Positions 52,317-63,199 are shown, counted from the stretch's first letter. The stretch is 64,000 nucleotides of DNA from Siphonodentalium dalli (GCA_032622095.1 CP136062.1:158220875-158284874), one strand, 5' to 3'. Notes: generated by a model not told the origin, from the letters alone. Program-made: numbers and translations.

Positions 52317-54330
52317 TGGTCCTACATCACTTCAAGACGGGTGGTTGAGTTGACCCGACTCAATCAATCGGCTAGTCACGCCTCTACATAGTGTTTCAGA
52401 TTCAATTTTTGTTTTATGTTGTATTGCTCGCCTGATGTTTGAAGTATTGTTTTCTGTTTTTCATGTATGTTTCTCTTCTCTCTTGTCTCTGTTGAGTTCG
52501 TCCTGCTGATTGTTGAGTGTTGAATGCTGTATTGTTCACGGCTTCCTCACTGCGGAGAGGTACTGGGAGGCTGCTATATGCAGTGGCTAAACGGGTCACC
52601 ACCTCAGCTATGTGCCAGTCCTCGGCCCGACCAGAAGGGTAGTCCACGGCGGCTGCTGAGCTAGTTGTCGATTTGTTTTGCTTTTCGTATGGCAACTCAA
52701 AAAAACAAAGTCTTGCTCGTAAGATGACTCGCCAAGTTCCAATGATGCTTTGGTATTTCCTCGGTATTTGGTTCTTGGCTTTGATCCAAATATGAAGAGA
52801 CCATCTATTTTTGTCATTGACGATACACTACAAAGCATTGCTGGACAATTGAAATCTGTTAAACAAATCTGGACCGGGCCAATAAGTCGCTCTCTCTTGA
52901 TTGAATGCTCACAGAAAGTTCAGTCTGGTGCTCTGCTACAGTTAACACCTATTGAACAAACACAAGTATTGGTTACTCCTCGTAAGGCATTAAATAGTAG
53001 CAGAGCTGTGTTGCCGTGCCCGCGATATAGCTGATTCTTCAGAATCAGAAATATTGGCGGAGTTGGCACCACAGGGAGTTACCGTCGATTTACAAAAACT
53101 GTTGATGGTATTCCAGTTCCTCTGAATAGTTATCTTCTGACCTTCAATCGGTGCGAACATTCACCGACATTGAGGGTTGGATATATTAAGGTAGATATAA
53201 TTTCATATGTTCCAAATCCATTACGATGTTTTGAATGACAGGGCTATGGCCATGGCCAGGAACATTGTAGAAGTAAAGAAACCATTTGTGCACGATGTTC
53301 TGTTTCTGGTCATGATCATAAGGATTGTACAAATCCTTAAAACAGTCGAATTGTCAAGGTTCACATGCTGCAATGGATCGTTCATGTCCCATATATGACT
53401 ATGAATTCAAGATACAAAGATGTGGGGTTGAGAAACATTTATCATATATGGATGCTAAGAAATTAGTTGCCACCAGACCATCAATTTCTCAAGTCCCATA
53501 CTCGGCTGCCGTTTCTAAGAAAACGTATGTTGATACCTGCATTCAGACAGAGAGTCAAACAAAACTCGTCAATATATCGATAGCAACACAAGTGCAAGAG
53601 AATGATAATACTCCTGTTCCCGAACCTGTCTCACAGGTAATGGATACAGCTCCTGCAGTTTTACCATTTGCTACAAAACCAACTAAGGAAGTTGATCCCA
53701 TTGTTCCAAAACAGAAATCTCCAAAATCCGTCAAAAGTTTCGACTCTCGGAACAGCAGGTTGACTTTGATTATTCAAAGTTCACTGCGATGTTTACCGAT
53801 AAACTGTCCACTTGGGAAGGAGGGGCCCCATGCTTAGTGAGCGGCTGGCGCGTGGGCGTACGGTCGCCTGTCTAGTCTGCCACTCGATTGTCAACTTGAT
53901 CAATTGATTAAGATTCACGCCAGATTCCACAGATATTATAAATATCTTATCAATTATGCAGGGTGCTTGTTTGACAGCTACTTATGGACTATCACAGTCT
54001 AGTTAAATTGAATTATTTATTTTTGCTGATTAATATTATGCAGGTTTTATAACTTGGCTGTTACTGAAGCAGTATTGCTGTCATTTTTATATTATGTTGT
54101 ATATGTGTTTGCACAGTGGTCAGTTTCTTAATGGTTCTGACCCCAATTGAGCACTCTCGCTCTGATTTTGGGTGTTTTTATTTTAATATATTCAGTTTCG
54201 TTCAGTCCAATTCACGGTTACGTCTATATACAGTTGCTTCACTTAACTATGATTCAGTTTTCTCAGTTGTGATGTGGCCTAGCGGCTAAAACGACGTAAA
54301 ATCCTAACTAACCAAACAAACAAACATATC
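52317..54330 (+). mobile_element. LINE with gag-like ORF1, ORF2 missing (copy 1)
   Basis: The 5' leader from TTGGTCC at 52317 matches a second copy at 60350 (GGTTGAGTTGACCCG, TAGTCACGCCTCT, GCTGCTATATG, GGGTAGTCC). ORF1 follows at 52689-53837. Where ORF2 should start the coding stops, and within about 430 bp the sequence reaches a 3' end: GTGGCCTAGCGGCTAAAACG, then ACCAAACAAACAAACA (54270-54328), a LINE/SINE-style tail. The endonuclease and reverse transcriptase regions are therefore absent, by internal deletion or because the tail belongs to another element. The 5' edge could be earlier than 52317. Confidence 0.7.
52689..53837 (+). pseudogene. LINE ORF1 (gag-like, zinc-knuckle) pseudogene, copy 1
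   Basis: This would encode the nucleic-acid-binding ORF1 protein of a jockey/I-type LINE. The start ATGGCAACTC (52689) is shared with the second copy. Conserved pieces appear in changing frames: LVLGFDPNMKRPSIFVIDDT and LQSIAGQLKSVKQIWTGP (from about 52770), then SSESEILAELAPQGVT. Next come a CCHC knuckle region (RCFE then stop then QGYGHGQEHC; CARCSVSGHDHKDC, about 53226-53335) and a third cysteine motif, GSHAAMDRSCPIY (about 53350-53395). The tail has EFKIQRCGVEKHLSYMDAKK and a Ser/Pro/Thr-rich segment. The second Cys of the first knuckle is replaced by TGA. There are at least four frameshifts or stops. Confidence 0.8.
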
Positions 54331-54582
54331 GCCACATTGAAGAACTTCAAAGATTTTGAGCAGGTAATATTCATATCGAGACTTTGTGTTTGATAACTCA
54401 CAGGCAATCATCATTGGGAATAAGATATCCCGGACATTTACTGTAATTCTCAAACAAGTCACTGTGGAACCCCAACTATATACTGTGTGACATTTTGATT
54501 GTAGGCAAGTAATAGCAGTTTGAGTAATAAACTGAATCAACCATGGAAATGAGCTAGAAGATCTGTCTTAAATACTGACTAA
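53838..54582. other. LINE 3' region and flanking DNA, no gene
   Basis: After ORF1 the sequence is non-coding, up to the AAAC-rich tail ending near 54330. From there to 54582 I see nothing. Confidence 0.4.
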
Positions 54583-54835
54583 GTGACTACAGTTCAATGG
54601 TGTTTTCTTAGTAGCAAACAGTTCAATTACATGCCTTAATGGTAATCGAGTGACTACAATTCATGGGTGTTTTCTTAAGATCTAACAGTTTATCTATCAT
54701 AAAATTGATCAGGTGATTCCAATTCATAAGTGCTTTCTTAAGATCAAACAGTTCACCTACCTCAATAAAGGTCAGGTGATTACAATTCAGAAGTATTTTC
54801 CTGAAGACCAAAATGCTCACTCGGTCATTTTGTGA
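54583..54835 (+). repeat. Tandem repeat, about 64 bp x 4
   Basis: Units start with GTGACTACAG, GTGACTACAA, GTGATTCCAA and GTGATTACAA at 54583, 54650, 54713 and 54776. Each contains TTTTCTTAAGATCAAACAGT or a close variant. The copies are moderately diverged. Confidence 0.88.
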
Positions 54836-55107
54836 AGTATAGCGGAATGCATGTGAAATTACACAAGTTGACTGGAATTAGTCATATTTTGTAAAGAATA
54901 CAACTAAATCTCAGTCATTTCATGAACAATTTGTGACACATGTTCGACCTATTTTGATTTCGGGAACGGGCACCTGAATGTAAGCATGACAGACTTCAAC
55001 CCCCACTTGTGATTAACCCCTTGCGTACTGAAAGAATTTTCCTTCTCAGTTATAAAAGTATACATTGGAATTGTCTTTTATTCAGCGGCATGTGTTGTCG
55101 TGAACAT

Positions 55108-55322
55108 TAAGCAGACAACAGATGTAGATGGAGTCCTATTTATTGGCAGGAATGTTGAGATAATATGTTCCACATAGTTGTTGGTTTGTTTCTTTTATTA
55201 TCGGAAGAATGAGCAGATGACAGACAGTACACGCGCAGAAGGAGTCCTGTTTATTTAATGACAATGATCAGATAATAAGTTCAATAAATGTGGTCTTTTG
55301 TTGAACTTATCATCAGAACATT
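55108..55322 (+). repeat. Diverged tandem duplication, about 100 bp x 2
   Basis: ATTAAGCAGACAACAG (55108) and AATGAGCAGATGACAG (55207) open two related blocks. Both continue through GGAGTCCTATTTATT or GGAGTCCTGTTTATT, AGATAATA and TTATTATCGGAAGAA-like endings. Confidence 0.6.
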
Positions 55323-55786
55323 TCCCAAGGGGGCTTCTCGTCAATGAATGTTTAATACAACATGTAGAGTAATGTTAGAATCCAGTTAATATAACACGCC
55401 AGAGGCATCTGGTGATACCCAAATCAAAACCATTGTATAGAACATTGCTATCCTCGTTCGTGAAATATTGTTTGGTGTATAATAATAAATAAGAGCCAGT
55501 TAATCGGAGCTTCCGTCACTAGGAAATACTTATTGTCCTAATGTTATTTACTAACTGGGACAGGAATTGTTAGTATAGTTTTAGAACATTAAACATTGTT
55601 CACTATATTTATATTTATTAAAACAATTAAGGGGAATATGTGAAACGGAACCCTGTCGTCAAAGCTGTGTTATTGTTGCTACTAGCGAGAGGTAATGCGT
55701 CATTAACATACTGAGTAAACTATTGTATATACCCTTTCCAGGTGCAGTTTCAAAAGGGAATCTTAGATTAATTGAATGGTCTAATC

Positions 55787-57081
55787 ATGAAATTTACGCT
55801 GTTACTAGCGCTGGTCATAGTGGTAGTGTGCCTCATACAACTATCAGATGGTAAGTCATTTCAAATAAATCCTACTCCAGAAATAGTAAAGAACATATTC
55901 GTGTGTGATATAGTAAAATCTGTATTTATTTGTGTATACGCCTATTTTGTAAATTTCACCTTACACCCTACTGTTGATATAAATTTTTACTGTGTGTGTA
56001 AATTTACAAACGTGATTTCATGGGCTAAATGTTTATATCCATAGTAGAATTACATCGTAAAATTTCAACAAAATAGTTCTTCTGTTACATTGATTTAAAA
56101 TTAGAAGTTGTTATAATATCACTTAGGTGTGAGGAAAATTGCCCGCATTTCAATCAAATGTAGCTTGCTTGTTTTATATTAACTAGAAACATGAATGGGA
56201 ATATCAAATAACTGGTGGCTTAGAAACAGGCTGACGTCATGACGTAAAAGTGTGCATCACTATGCGTGACGCACATTCATTGTAACGTCGTGTATGTCTC
56301 TCCGTGAGGATACATTTTGAAAGTAAACAGCTGAGAAGTTGAATTTGCGGAATAAATCAAAGCTAATAATTATGGCATAAATTAAATACACCCAAATCGT
56401 AATACAAACATATTAAGTTGAAGACTTCAATATTGACATAAAAAGACGTCACTAAGTCATGAGGTATTATCTACATAAATCACTGGCTTGTGCAACTACG
56501 TAATCATAACTATCATCGAAATGTTCAATAGACATAGATGAAAACAGCTGTGCGGGTATTTTAATATTACTTTAGTAGTTTATCGTGCGTGAGGTGAGGT
56601 AAAATTCCAGTCTGTTCTTTCGAAAACCCACATATTATCTGCTTATAATTTGTTTTAGATTGAGTCGATAATGTACTGAAAACAGGACATTTTAGTCACA
56701 TTATTGACTCATAATGAGGCCACGTTAAGCAGATTATGTGCGAATGACACACATAAGACAACTCGCGAATTTGCAGTTATTCGCTCACTGTATTTTCTCG
56801 GTGGTCCGCGGAATAATGGATTATGCCATTATCTGCTTATTTCATAATCAAATATTCACGTTATATACCTATTTTACATTATAGGTCGATTATGTGCGTA
56901 TTTTGCGAGAATATGTTGGAAAATGACAAGGTACCATGATACATGTATATGTAACTAAACCAATTAATCTGATTTAACAGGATCGTCGTCAAACTCAGGG
57001 AAGAAGCGGAAATCGAAAGGCAAACGTCAAATAAGTGAGTTTCCATATCCAAATACTCCTCGACAATTTCTTCCAGCGTAA
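55787..57081 (+). CDS. Candidate two-exon gene for a small secreted basic peptide
   Basis: Exon 1 (55787-55850) starts at ATG and encodes a textbook signal peptide: MKF, then a hydrophobic run (TLLLALVIVVVCLI), then a polar QLSDG end. It is followed by the consensus donor GTAAGT (55851-55856). An acceptor, GATTTAACAG (56971-56980), precedes exon 2 in a compatible phase. Exon 2 adds SSSNSGKKRKSKGKR and ISEFPYPNTPRQFLPA before TAA at 57079-57081, giving 54 residues in all. An alternative donor, A|GTGAGT, at 57035 would splice out the last part and continue elsewhere. The mature part is short and very basic, with dibasic KK/KR sites that could be processing sites. That would suit a neuropeptide-, antimicrobial- or shell-matrix-like secreted peptide, but I recognise no family. 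A possible 5' UTR acceptor (CCCTTTCCAG, 55732-55741) lies upstream. Confidence 0.5.
55851..56980 (+). other. Putative intron of the small secreted-peptide gene
   Basis: A GT-AG interval of 1,130 bp (GTAAGT ... TTTAACAG). The polypyrimidine tract is weak. Near 56628-56745 there is a loose inverted repeat (CACATATTATCTGCTTA against TAAGCAGATTATGTG), perhaps a small decayed MITE. Confidence 0.45.
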
Positions 57082-57282
57082 CGACCAACGCCGCCATCGG
57101 GCCAGCCGCCAAATTCTCTTCTATATCAATTAGGATTAAACTTACAGTCTAATGTTTGCGTCATATCGCCTTGAAATGTATATATTCACATATTCCTGAT
57201 ATGTCCCAATATATTCCGATAGGCATATTTTCGTGCTCGTCTTAATTGACAATATATTGACATATCTATATATATATATTTG

Positions 57283-57309
57283 CGAATGTCTGTCTGTCTG
57301 TCTGTCTGT
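57283..57309 (+). repeat. (TGTC)n microsatellite
   Basis: Five to six TGTC units after TGCGAA. A decayed counterpart (TGCGAATGTCGGTTCTGTCT) occurs at 58724. Confidence 0.95.
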
Positions 57310-57359
57310 GTTCTATAGAAATTCACAGGAGACCATCTAGATAACAATAGAGGGGTCTA

Positions 57360-59260
57360 TTTGGGGTACCTTTTTACGAGAAAGGTAATGGTGCGGGTTA
57401 AAATTTTCTAAAGTGACGCTGTTATTGTCAGGGGCAAAAAAGGGGTGGGGCAGAAAATGAGAAATCTAATGGTTTGTATATGTGTCAAAAGTGGCGCAAT
57501 TTGAGTCAGGGTGCACGGAAGGGGAGAGGGGCACAATAATTGATAAACCTGTTTAACGCCGATTTCCATAAAATTGATACACATTCTTCTCCATGATACA
57601 AGGAATCTAATCGTGTGTTTTCAAGATGGCAAAAGTGGCGCCATTTGAGTCAGGGGTGCACAGAAGGGAGAGGGGCACCAAAATTGATAAAACTTTTTAA
57701 CGCCGGTTTTCACCAAATTAATACCCATTCTTTTCTATGATACGAGAAATCTAATCATGTGATTTGATTATGGCAAAATTGGCGCCATTTTAGTCAGGGG
57801 TGCACGGAAGGGGAGAGGGGCACCACAATTGATAAAACTTTTTAGCGCCGATTTCCACCAAATTGATACCCATTCTGTTCCATGATACGAGAAATATAAT
57901 CGTGTGACTTAAATATGGCAAAATTGGTGCCATTGGAATCACGGGTGCAGGGGAGGGGAGAGGGGCACCAAAATTTATAACACTTTTTAGCGCCGATTTC
58001 CACAAAATTGACACACATTCTTCTCCGTGATACGAGAAATCGAATCGTGTGATATATAAATGGCAAAACGTGGCGCCTTTTGAGTCAGGGGTGCATGGAA
58101 GGGGAGAGGGTCATCATAATTTATCAAACTTTTTAGCGCAGAATTCCACCAAATTGATACACATTCTTCTCCACGATACTAGAAATATAATCGTGGGATG
58201 TTAAGACCCCAAATTGGTGCCGTTTGGATGAAGATGGAGGGAGCACTTAATTTTGATAAGAATGTATTTAGTCGCCGATTATCACCAAACTTATATATTA
58301 TTATCGTCATGACATCCGGAACGTAACGGTGTGTCTTAAAGCTGTCATAAGTGGCGTGTGATTTAAATATGTCAAAAGTAGCATTTAAAGTGTGATTTAA
58401 AGATGGCAAAAGTGGTGCCATTTGAGTCAGGGGTGCAATGAAGGGGAGAGTGACACAAAATGGATCCAATGGATATAAATTCTTCTCCACCAAACTTAAA
58501 CATAATCATCTCCATAATCGTATGGTTAAATACGCCAAATTGGCGACGTTTGTTTAAGAGATAGGGGCACTATATTTGACACGAATTTGTTTGTCGCCTA
58601 TTTCCACCAATTTTATACATATTCATTCAATTTCAACCAAATTCATACACATTATTCTTCAATGGTACCAGGAATCAAATAATGTGTGGACACGTTAAAG
58701 ACGCCACAGTTGGCGCCTACAATTGCGAATGTCGGTTCTGTCTGTGTTGCATGTACCTTCACATGGACCATCTATATAGCACCAAAGGGACTGACACGTG
58801 TAACTGATTACGAGCAAGATTATGGTGTGGGTTATTGTTTTCTAAAAAGACTCTGTGTCAGGTGAAAATAAATGAGGACTTCCACCAAACTGATACAATA
58901 TAATCTCCATGATATGGTGTTTGTAAGGGGGTCAGGATTGCACAGATGGCACCAACATATATTTAAATGCCCATTTCCACCAAATTGATAAATATTCTTC
59001 CCCATGAAATGCGGAATTTAATCGTGTAATTTAAATGGGGGTCGCTTGGGTGAGAGACGGGGGAGTCACTAAATTTGATAAGAATTTGTTTAGCTGCCGA
59101 TTACCACCACACATATGCGTAATCATCTCTGTGATTCCAGGAATCTAATGGATGTGGTTTAGATATGAGAAAAGGGGCGCCGTTCGAGTCATTAATGTGG
59201 AAGGCATGGGCACCAAAGCTGATACAAATATGATTGGCACTAATTTCCACCGAGAAGGGA
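57360..59260 (+). repeat. Degenerate satellite, unit about 145 bp
   Basis: Copies are marked by GGGGTGCACGGAAGGGGAGA-like strings at about 57508, 57653, 57797, 57941 and 58088 (spacing about 145 bp). A further recognisable copy is near 58430, and the repeat becomes progressively degenerate to about 59260. Each unit also has CGCCGATTTCCACCAAATTG, ACACATTCTTCTCCATGATA, AATCTAATCGTGTG and GGCAAAAGTGGCGCCATTT. Together with the adjacent tetranucleotide repeat this resembles the core-repeat plus microsatellite layout of bivalve pearl-type elements. The resemblance is of layout only. No coding potential. Confidence 0.9.
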
Positions 59261-59862
59261 CGCTATTTATGTAACAATAAAATTATGTTAATGTTGCAGT
59301 CGCCAATATCAACAAAAGTTGTATAACATCACCTCCGTATAATTCGTTGTATAAGGAGTTTTTGTCGTTCAAATTTCACAGCCTCGACATTTGGTGACCT
59401 AAAATAATTACCTCTTCTTAACGGTCATTTGTATGGTGACGGGACTCAGGACATTCACACAGTGAGTTCGCAAAACAGATACATAGAAGAAAACATTCAT
59501 TATATTTAAGAGATGCATATATTCCTGCAAATGGGGGACCTTGAATCGTTAGAGGGTGTCATGTTATAACACAATTGAGTCTGTCCCATTCAAGATATTT
59601 TTCCGCAAGAAAGATACAATTTGTCAAGAGAGATGGAAATACGTTGAAGACCTGTTCGAAATAGTGGTGACAGTGTGGCCGAAGGGGCGACTCTCACCAA
59701 AAATAGTGCTGAAGCGACACAGGTTTTGAAATTTCGTTCTACATGATGTTTAGTTTTCGTATTTGCCATGATTTATGTCAAAATAATTGTTTACGTTCCA
59801 ATGAGCATTAAAATGAACTGAAAACAAACTGCTGATAGTCGCCAGACTTTTAGAAACACAGC
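59261..59862. other. No recognised feature
   Basis: Unique-looking DNA between the satellite and the palindromic element. Confidence 0.4.
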
Positions 59863-60340
59863 TTAAAGGTACTCAATCCGTAAAGAGGGTCCCCATCTCA
59901 ACAGATTCCAACAACAACAATCCGATCAGAGGGTCCTATATTACTATTTCTTTGGCTTTGGGGGTAAACAATATTTGATTCGAGTCGAGGAACCCATCAA
60001 ACAAAGCTCAGAGTTATTAGATATTGATTTTTGAAATTTGTTATTAACTAGAGATGAGTACTAATAACTGCCGTAATCTGCTCTGGATGTGTACTCCAAA
60101 TCTATTCAAACAGACAAGGATGGATAACTCTAAAATCAAGTGGTAATTTTAACGCAATTTTGACTGAGTTCTGGGCCAGATAGTATTCCCGATAATGAAA
60201 CATAATAGATTTCTAAAATCGATATCTAACAAATCTGAGCTTTGATGTGTGACTTCCTCGACTCGAATAAAATATTTTTGACCCCCGAAGCCATTGAAAT
60301 AGTAATTGAGAGGAGTTTTATCGGATTGAGTACATTTAAG
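59863..60340. mobile_element. Palindromic MITE-like element, 478 bp
   Basis: The left end CTTAAAGGTACTCAATCCG is the inverted partner of CGGATTGAGTACATTTAAG at 60322-60340. The inverted similarity runs about 190 bp inward on each side through ATTACTATTTC, GGCTTTGGGGGT, TTCGAGTCGAGGAA, AAAGCTCAG and TTAGATAT. The arms have diverged by indels. A short unpaired centre remains (about 60060-60170). No open frame. No clear target duplication, and superfamily unknown. Confidence 0.88.
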
Positions 60341-60699
60341 TAACTGTGTTGGTCCTTCATCTCTTCACGACGGATGGTTGAGTTGACCCGGCTAGTCACG
60401 CCTCTCCACAGCGCTTAAGATTAAATTTCTGCCACCTGTTGTATGTTTGTTTTTTTGTGTCTAGTTGTGTGTTCTGTTTCTCATGTACGTTGTGCTTGTC
60501 ATGTCAGTTTGCATTTCGTCCTCACGACTGTTTCAATCTTGTAGTGTACACGCCTGTCTTGTGGCAAGTTACCGGGATGCTGCTATATGTAGTGGCTATA
60601 TGCATTCACCGCTTCAGCTATATACCAGTCTGACCCGACCATAGTCTGAAGGGTAGTCCGATGCGGCTGTTGGCTAGTTATCGATAATCTGTTTTTCAT

Positions 60700-61760
60700 A
60701 TGGCAACTCAAACCAAACAAAAACGTAAGATTGACCAACCGCCAAGTTCCACTGATGCTGAGGTCTATCCATGGTTCGCGCTGCCGCTTGCCAAATTTGC
60801 AAATGGCAAAAATAATTCACATTTGTCAAAAGGTATTTTCATTTGGCAAAAGTTTTGCCAAGTCACTTTTTAATTTCTCAAGAAAGTTTTAAAATATTGG
60901 TCAATCAAAACCATTCATTTCAGGAAACTCTGACAATATAATTATATTGTGTTGTTTTATAAGGTCTAGGAAACGTTAACACCTTTATTAAGATGCAGTT
61001 CATCTGATAACATTAGTATTGATGAGTGAGGGATTACCCGTATTTAATGTGGTGGTGCTGTTTACATAGCTAATCCTCTTGTAATGTGCCCTTCGGATGT
61101 AGCAACCCTGCAATAATTTCATTGCTCGGTGATTGGTTTATAGTTGTATGATAAACCACAAAATAAGACTCAATGTGGCATAAAATTATGCTATCAGGGA
61201 TAGAATTTGGCTAAAAATATTTTCATTTGACAAATTGTTTGGCAAAAGTAAATTTTGGTCCGCGGACCCTGGGTCTATGCTCAGTACTTGGAACTTCGTT
61301 TTGATCCACATATCAAGAAACCTTCTGTATTTGTGATTTATAAAACTCTACAAAGCATAGCCGGACAATTAAAATCTACCAAACTGATCAGGACTGGACC
61401 ATCACGTGGCTCTGCTGATCGAATGCTCAAGAAAGATTCAAACGAACGCTCGCATGCAATTAACTTATGTTGCCCAAATACCAGTATTGATAACTGACCA
61501 CAAGACATTGAACGGTAGTAGAGCTGTGTTGAGTGCTCGCAATGTGCCTGAATCTTCTGAATCAGATATATTAGCTGAGTTATTACCACAGGGAGTTACA
61601 GAAGTCCGTAGATTTACTAAGTCAGTTGATGGACAAAACAGTTCCTTTGAATAGTTTTCTACTGACCTTCATCAACCGACATTGAATGCTGGGTATATTA
61701 AGACGGATTTAAGCACATATGTTCCAGTCCCATTGCGATGTTTTAAATGTTTTAAATTGG
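60700..61760 (+). pseudogene. LINE ORF1 (gag-like) pseudogene, copy 2, with insertion
   Basis: The start MATQTKQKRKIDQPPSSTDA is clearer here than in copy 1. The frame is broken at codon 24 by a 502-bp insertion. Beyond it the protein resumes with YAQYLELRFDPHIKKPSVF, LQSIAGQLKSTKLIRTGP, then (shifted) LTYVAQIPVLIT, KTLNGSRAVLSARNVPE and LPQGVTEVRRFTKSVDGQ. It reaches VPVPLRCFKC, the first zinc knuckle, before similarity stops. At least two frameshifts are present. Removing the insertion restores local continuity of sequence, so the insertion came after the LINE. Confidence 0.8.
60770..61271. mobile_element. hAT-like non-autonomous MITE with 8-bp target duplication
   Basis: It begins CATGGTTCGCG and ends CGCGGACCCTG, so the ends pair as imperfect inverted repeats (CAKGGTYCGCG). 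It is flanked by GGTCTATC (60762-60769) and GGTCTATG (61272-61279), an 8-bp duplication with one change. The empty site is supported by the LINE copy it interrupts. CAGGG-like ends plus an 8-bp duplication are the hallmark of the hAT superfamily. The interior has repeated TTTGGCAAA/TTTGCCAAA-type motifs and no coding region. Confidence 0.85.
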
Positions 61761-63029
61761 GTAAAATATGTTTACCCGACGAGAAAGAAAAAAGTTACCA
61801 AACGTTCGCGTGGTGCTATATGCACTAATGTGTTGGGTAATTTTACGCAACACTAATTAGAGTGTACGCTGAAATATGCTATTCGACATAATGCAAATAT
61901 CACATATCTTCTCACCACGCAGAGACGTTTCCGTTATCGCCTTCTGGTAATTTTATAACAATGTATTGTCAATTTGTGTATACTGGAGAAGGGCAACCTA
62001 AGTTGAAATAACTTGTGCCCCGATCCCTGTTGTATGTTACTGTACGAATAAAATATGTTTAAAGTAAAGATATGTCAGTTCATTAAACACTGAAAAGTGT
62101 ACGAATTTCTTTCTCAACCAATCAGTTTATTTCTCATAAACCTATACATAACAAACACAGGTATCCAGATATCCAGATAATAAAAGTTAAATATATATAA
62201 TATGTATATAGACATGTGAACTTTCTGATGACAAATGTAGTACGTGGGTACATAATATAACCTTCATCGATACATATATGTAGCACTGTAACATGTATAT
62301 CAAGATTGTAAAAATATATAAACACATATTAATAAATCTATTTATTATATATGCTTACATATACATATTTATAAATAAATATTAATAAATATGTATATGC
62401 GTATATCGGTATTGTTCTTGTGCACATTATGATATTGCTTGTTCTACCTATTGTATAGCTGAGTTGTTCGGTCATTTCTCAAATTGCAATCTTAATAAAT
62501 TCGCACAACTAGCGGAGATGTGTTACATTGTTGCCATTGAGTAAATCACTTATCAATATCGTATTAGGGCGTCGACCCGTTAACATTGGTAATAATCTGA
62601 AGCGGGGGTTGGTCTTTTTTTTTTGCACACGAGAAGATAGAGAAATTCATCACAAATTGCCATTGTGTCGCATTACACCCAAGTGCGTCATCACCGTCGA
62701 TATTGCTCCACCATCCCATTTATATTGGTAACTTATTATTAAAGCGTAACGATTGATCCAATCATCTGTGTAGAAATCGAAAATCCTAAAGAACAACCAG
62801 AGAACATCGATTGCAGGATTTGTTTTAATAAAAAATTGATATTTGAGATATTTTTCCGACCCACAACTCAATCTCCTGTTATTTGAGTTAAGCTGAGTAT
62901 TTAATTCTACCAACGTAACACAGCTGCGTGTTGCTGTGAGTAAGTGGTGCATGTATGCTAAACAACGATCGCGTTTCTACACAGAAAAGGGTTGGATCAA
63001 ACTTTATACTCTAAGAGTAGAGTTCCTAC
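61761..63029. other. No gene seen; one possible retroelement 3' end
   Basis: AT-rich DNA, including TATA-rich stretches at 62330-62400. At 61981-62060 the sequence TACTGGAGAAGGGCAACCTA leads to an AATAAAATATG signal (62047), reminiscent of retroelement 3' ends. I cannot tie it to a particular element. Open frames of 63-100 codons at 62134-62952 show no motif. Confidence 0.35.
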
Positions 63030-63196
63030 CAGGTTTCGTGTAGCCACTTGACAAATTTACCAATGGCAAAAATAATTCACATTTGGCAAACAATATTTTC
63101 ATTTGGCAATAGTTATGGCAAGTCACTTAATTGCGCTAGAAAGTTGAAAAATATTGGTCAATCAATACTATTCATTTCACGTTTACAATATAATTA
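63030..63196 (+). mobile_element. Truncated copy of the hAT-like MITE
   Basis: CAGGTTTCGTG, then CACTTGACAAATTTACCAAT, GGCAAAAATAATTCACATTT and ATATTGGTCAATCAATAC, match the left third of 60770-61271. The similarity stops at about 63196, next to the duplicated promoter-like block. The right end is missing. Confidence 0.75.
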
Positions 63197-63199
63197 CGT

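Larger units (their letters stand above)
60350..61760 (+). mobile_element. LINE fragment with gag-like ORF1 (copy 2)
   Basis: The second copy of the element at 52317. The leader (GGTCCTTCATCTCTTCACGA onward) starts ten bases after the palindromic MITE. ORF1 begins at ATG 60700. Similarity to copy 1 ends in the first zinc knuckle (about 61760), so it is 3'-truncated. It is interrupted by a hAT-like MITE. Confidence 0.75.

Noticed and set aside
56879-57112. Minus-strand frame beginning MAAGPMAALVVTLEE
   Set aside because: It looks protein-like but has no splice donor, and it overlaps the plus-strand exon that has an acceptor, a donor and a phase match to a signal-peptide exon. Kept in mind as the main alternative.
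57790-58493. Minus-strand frames repeating FWCPSPLPCT-type strings
   Set aside because: They are translations of the 145-bp satellite in successive frames.
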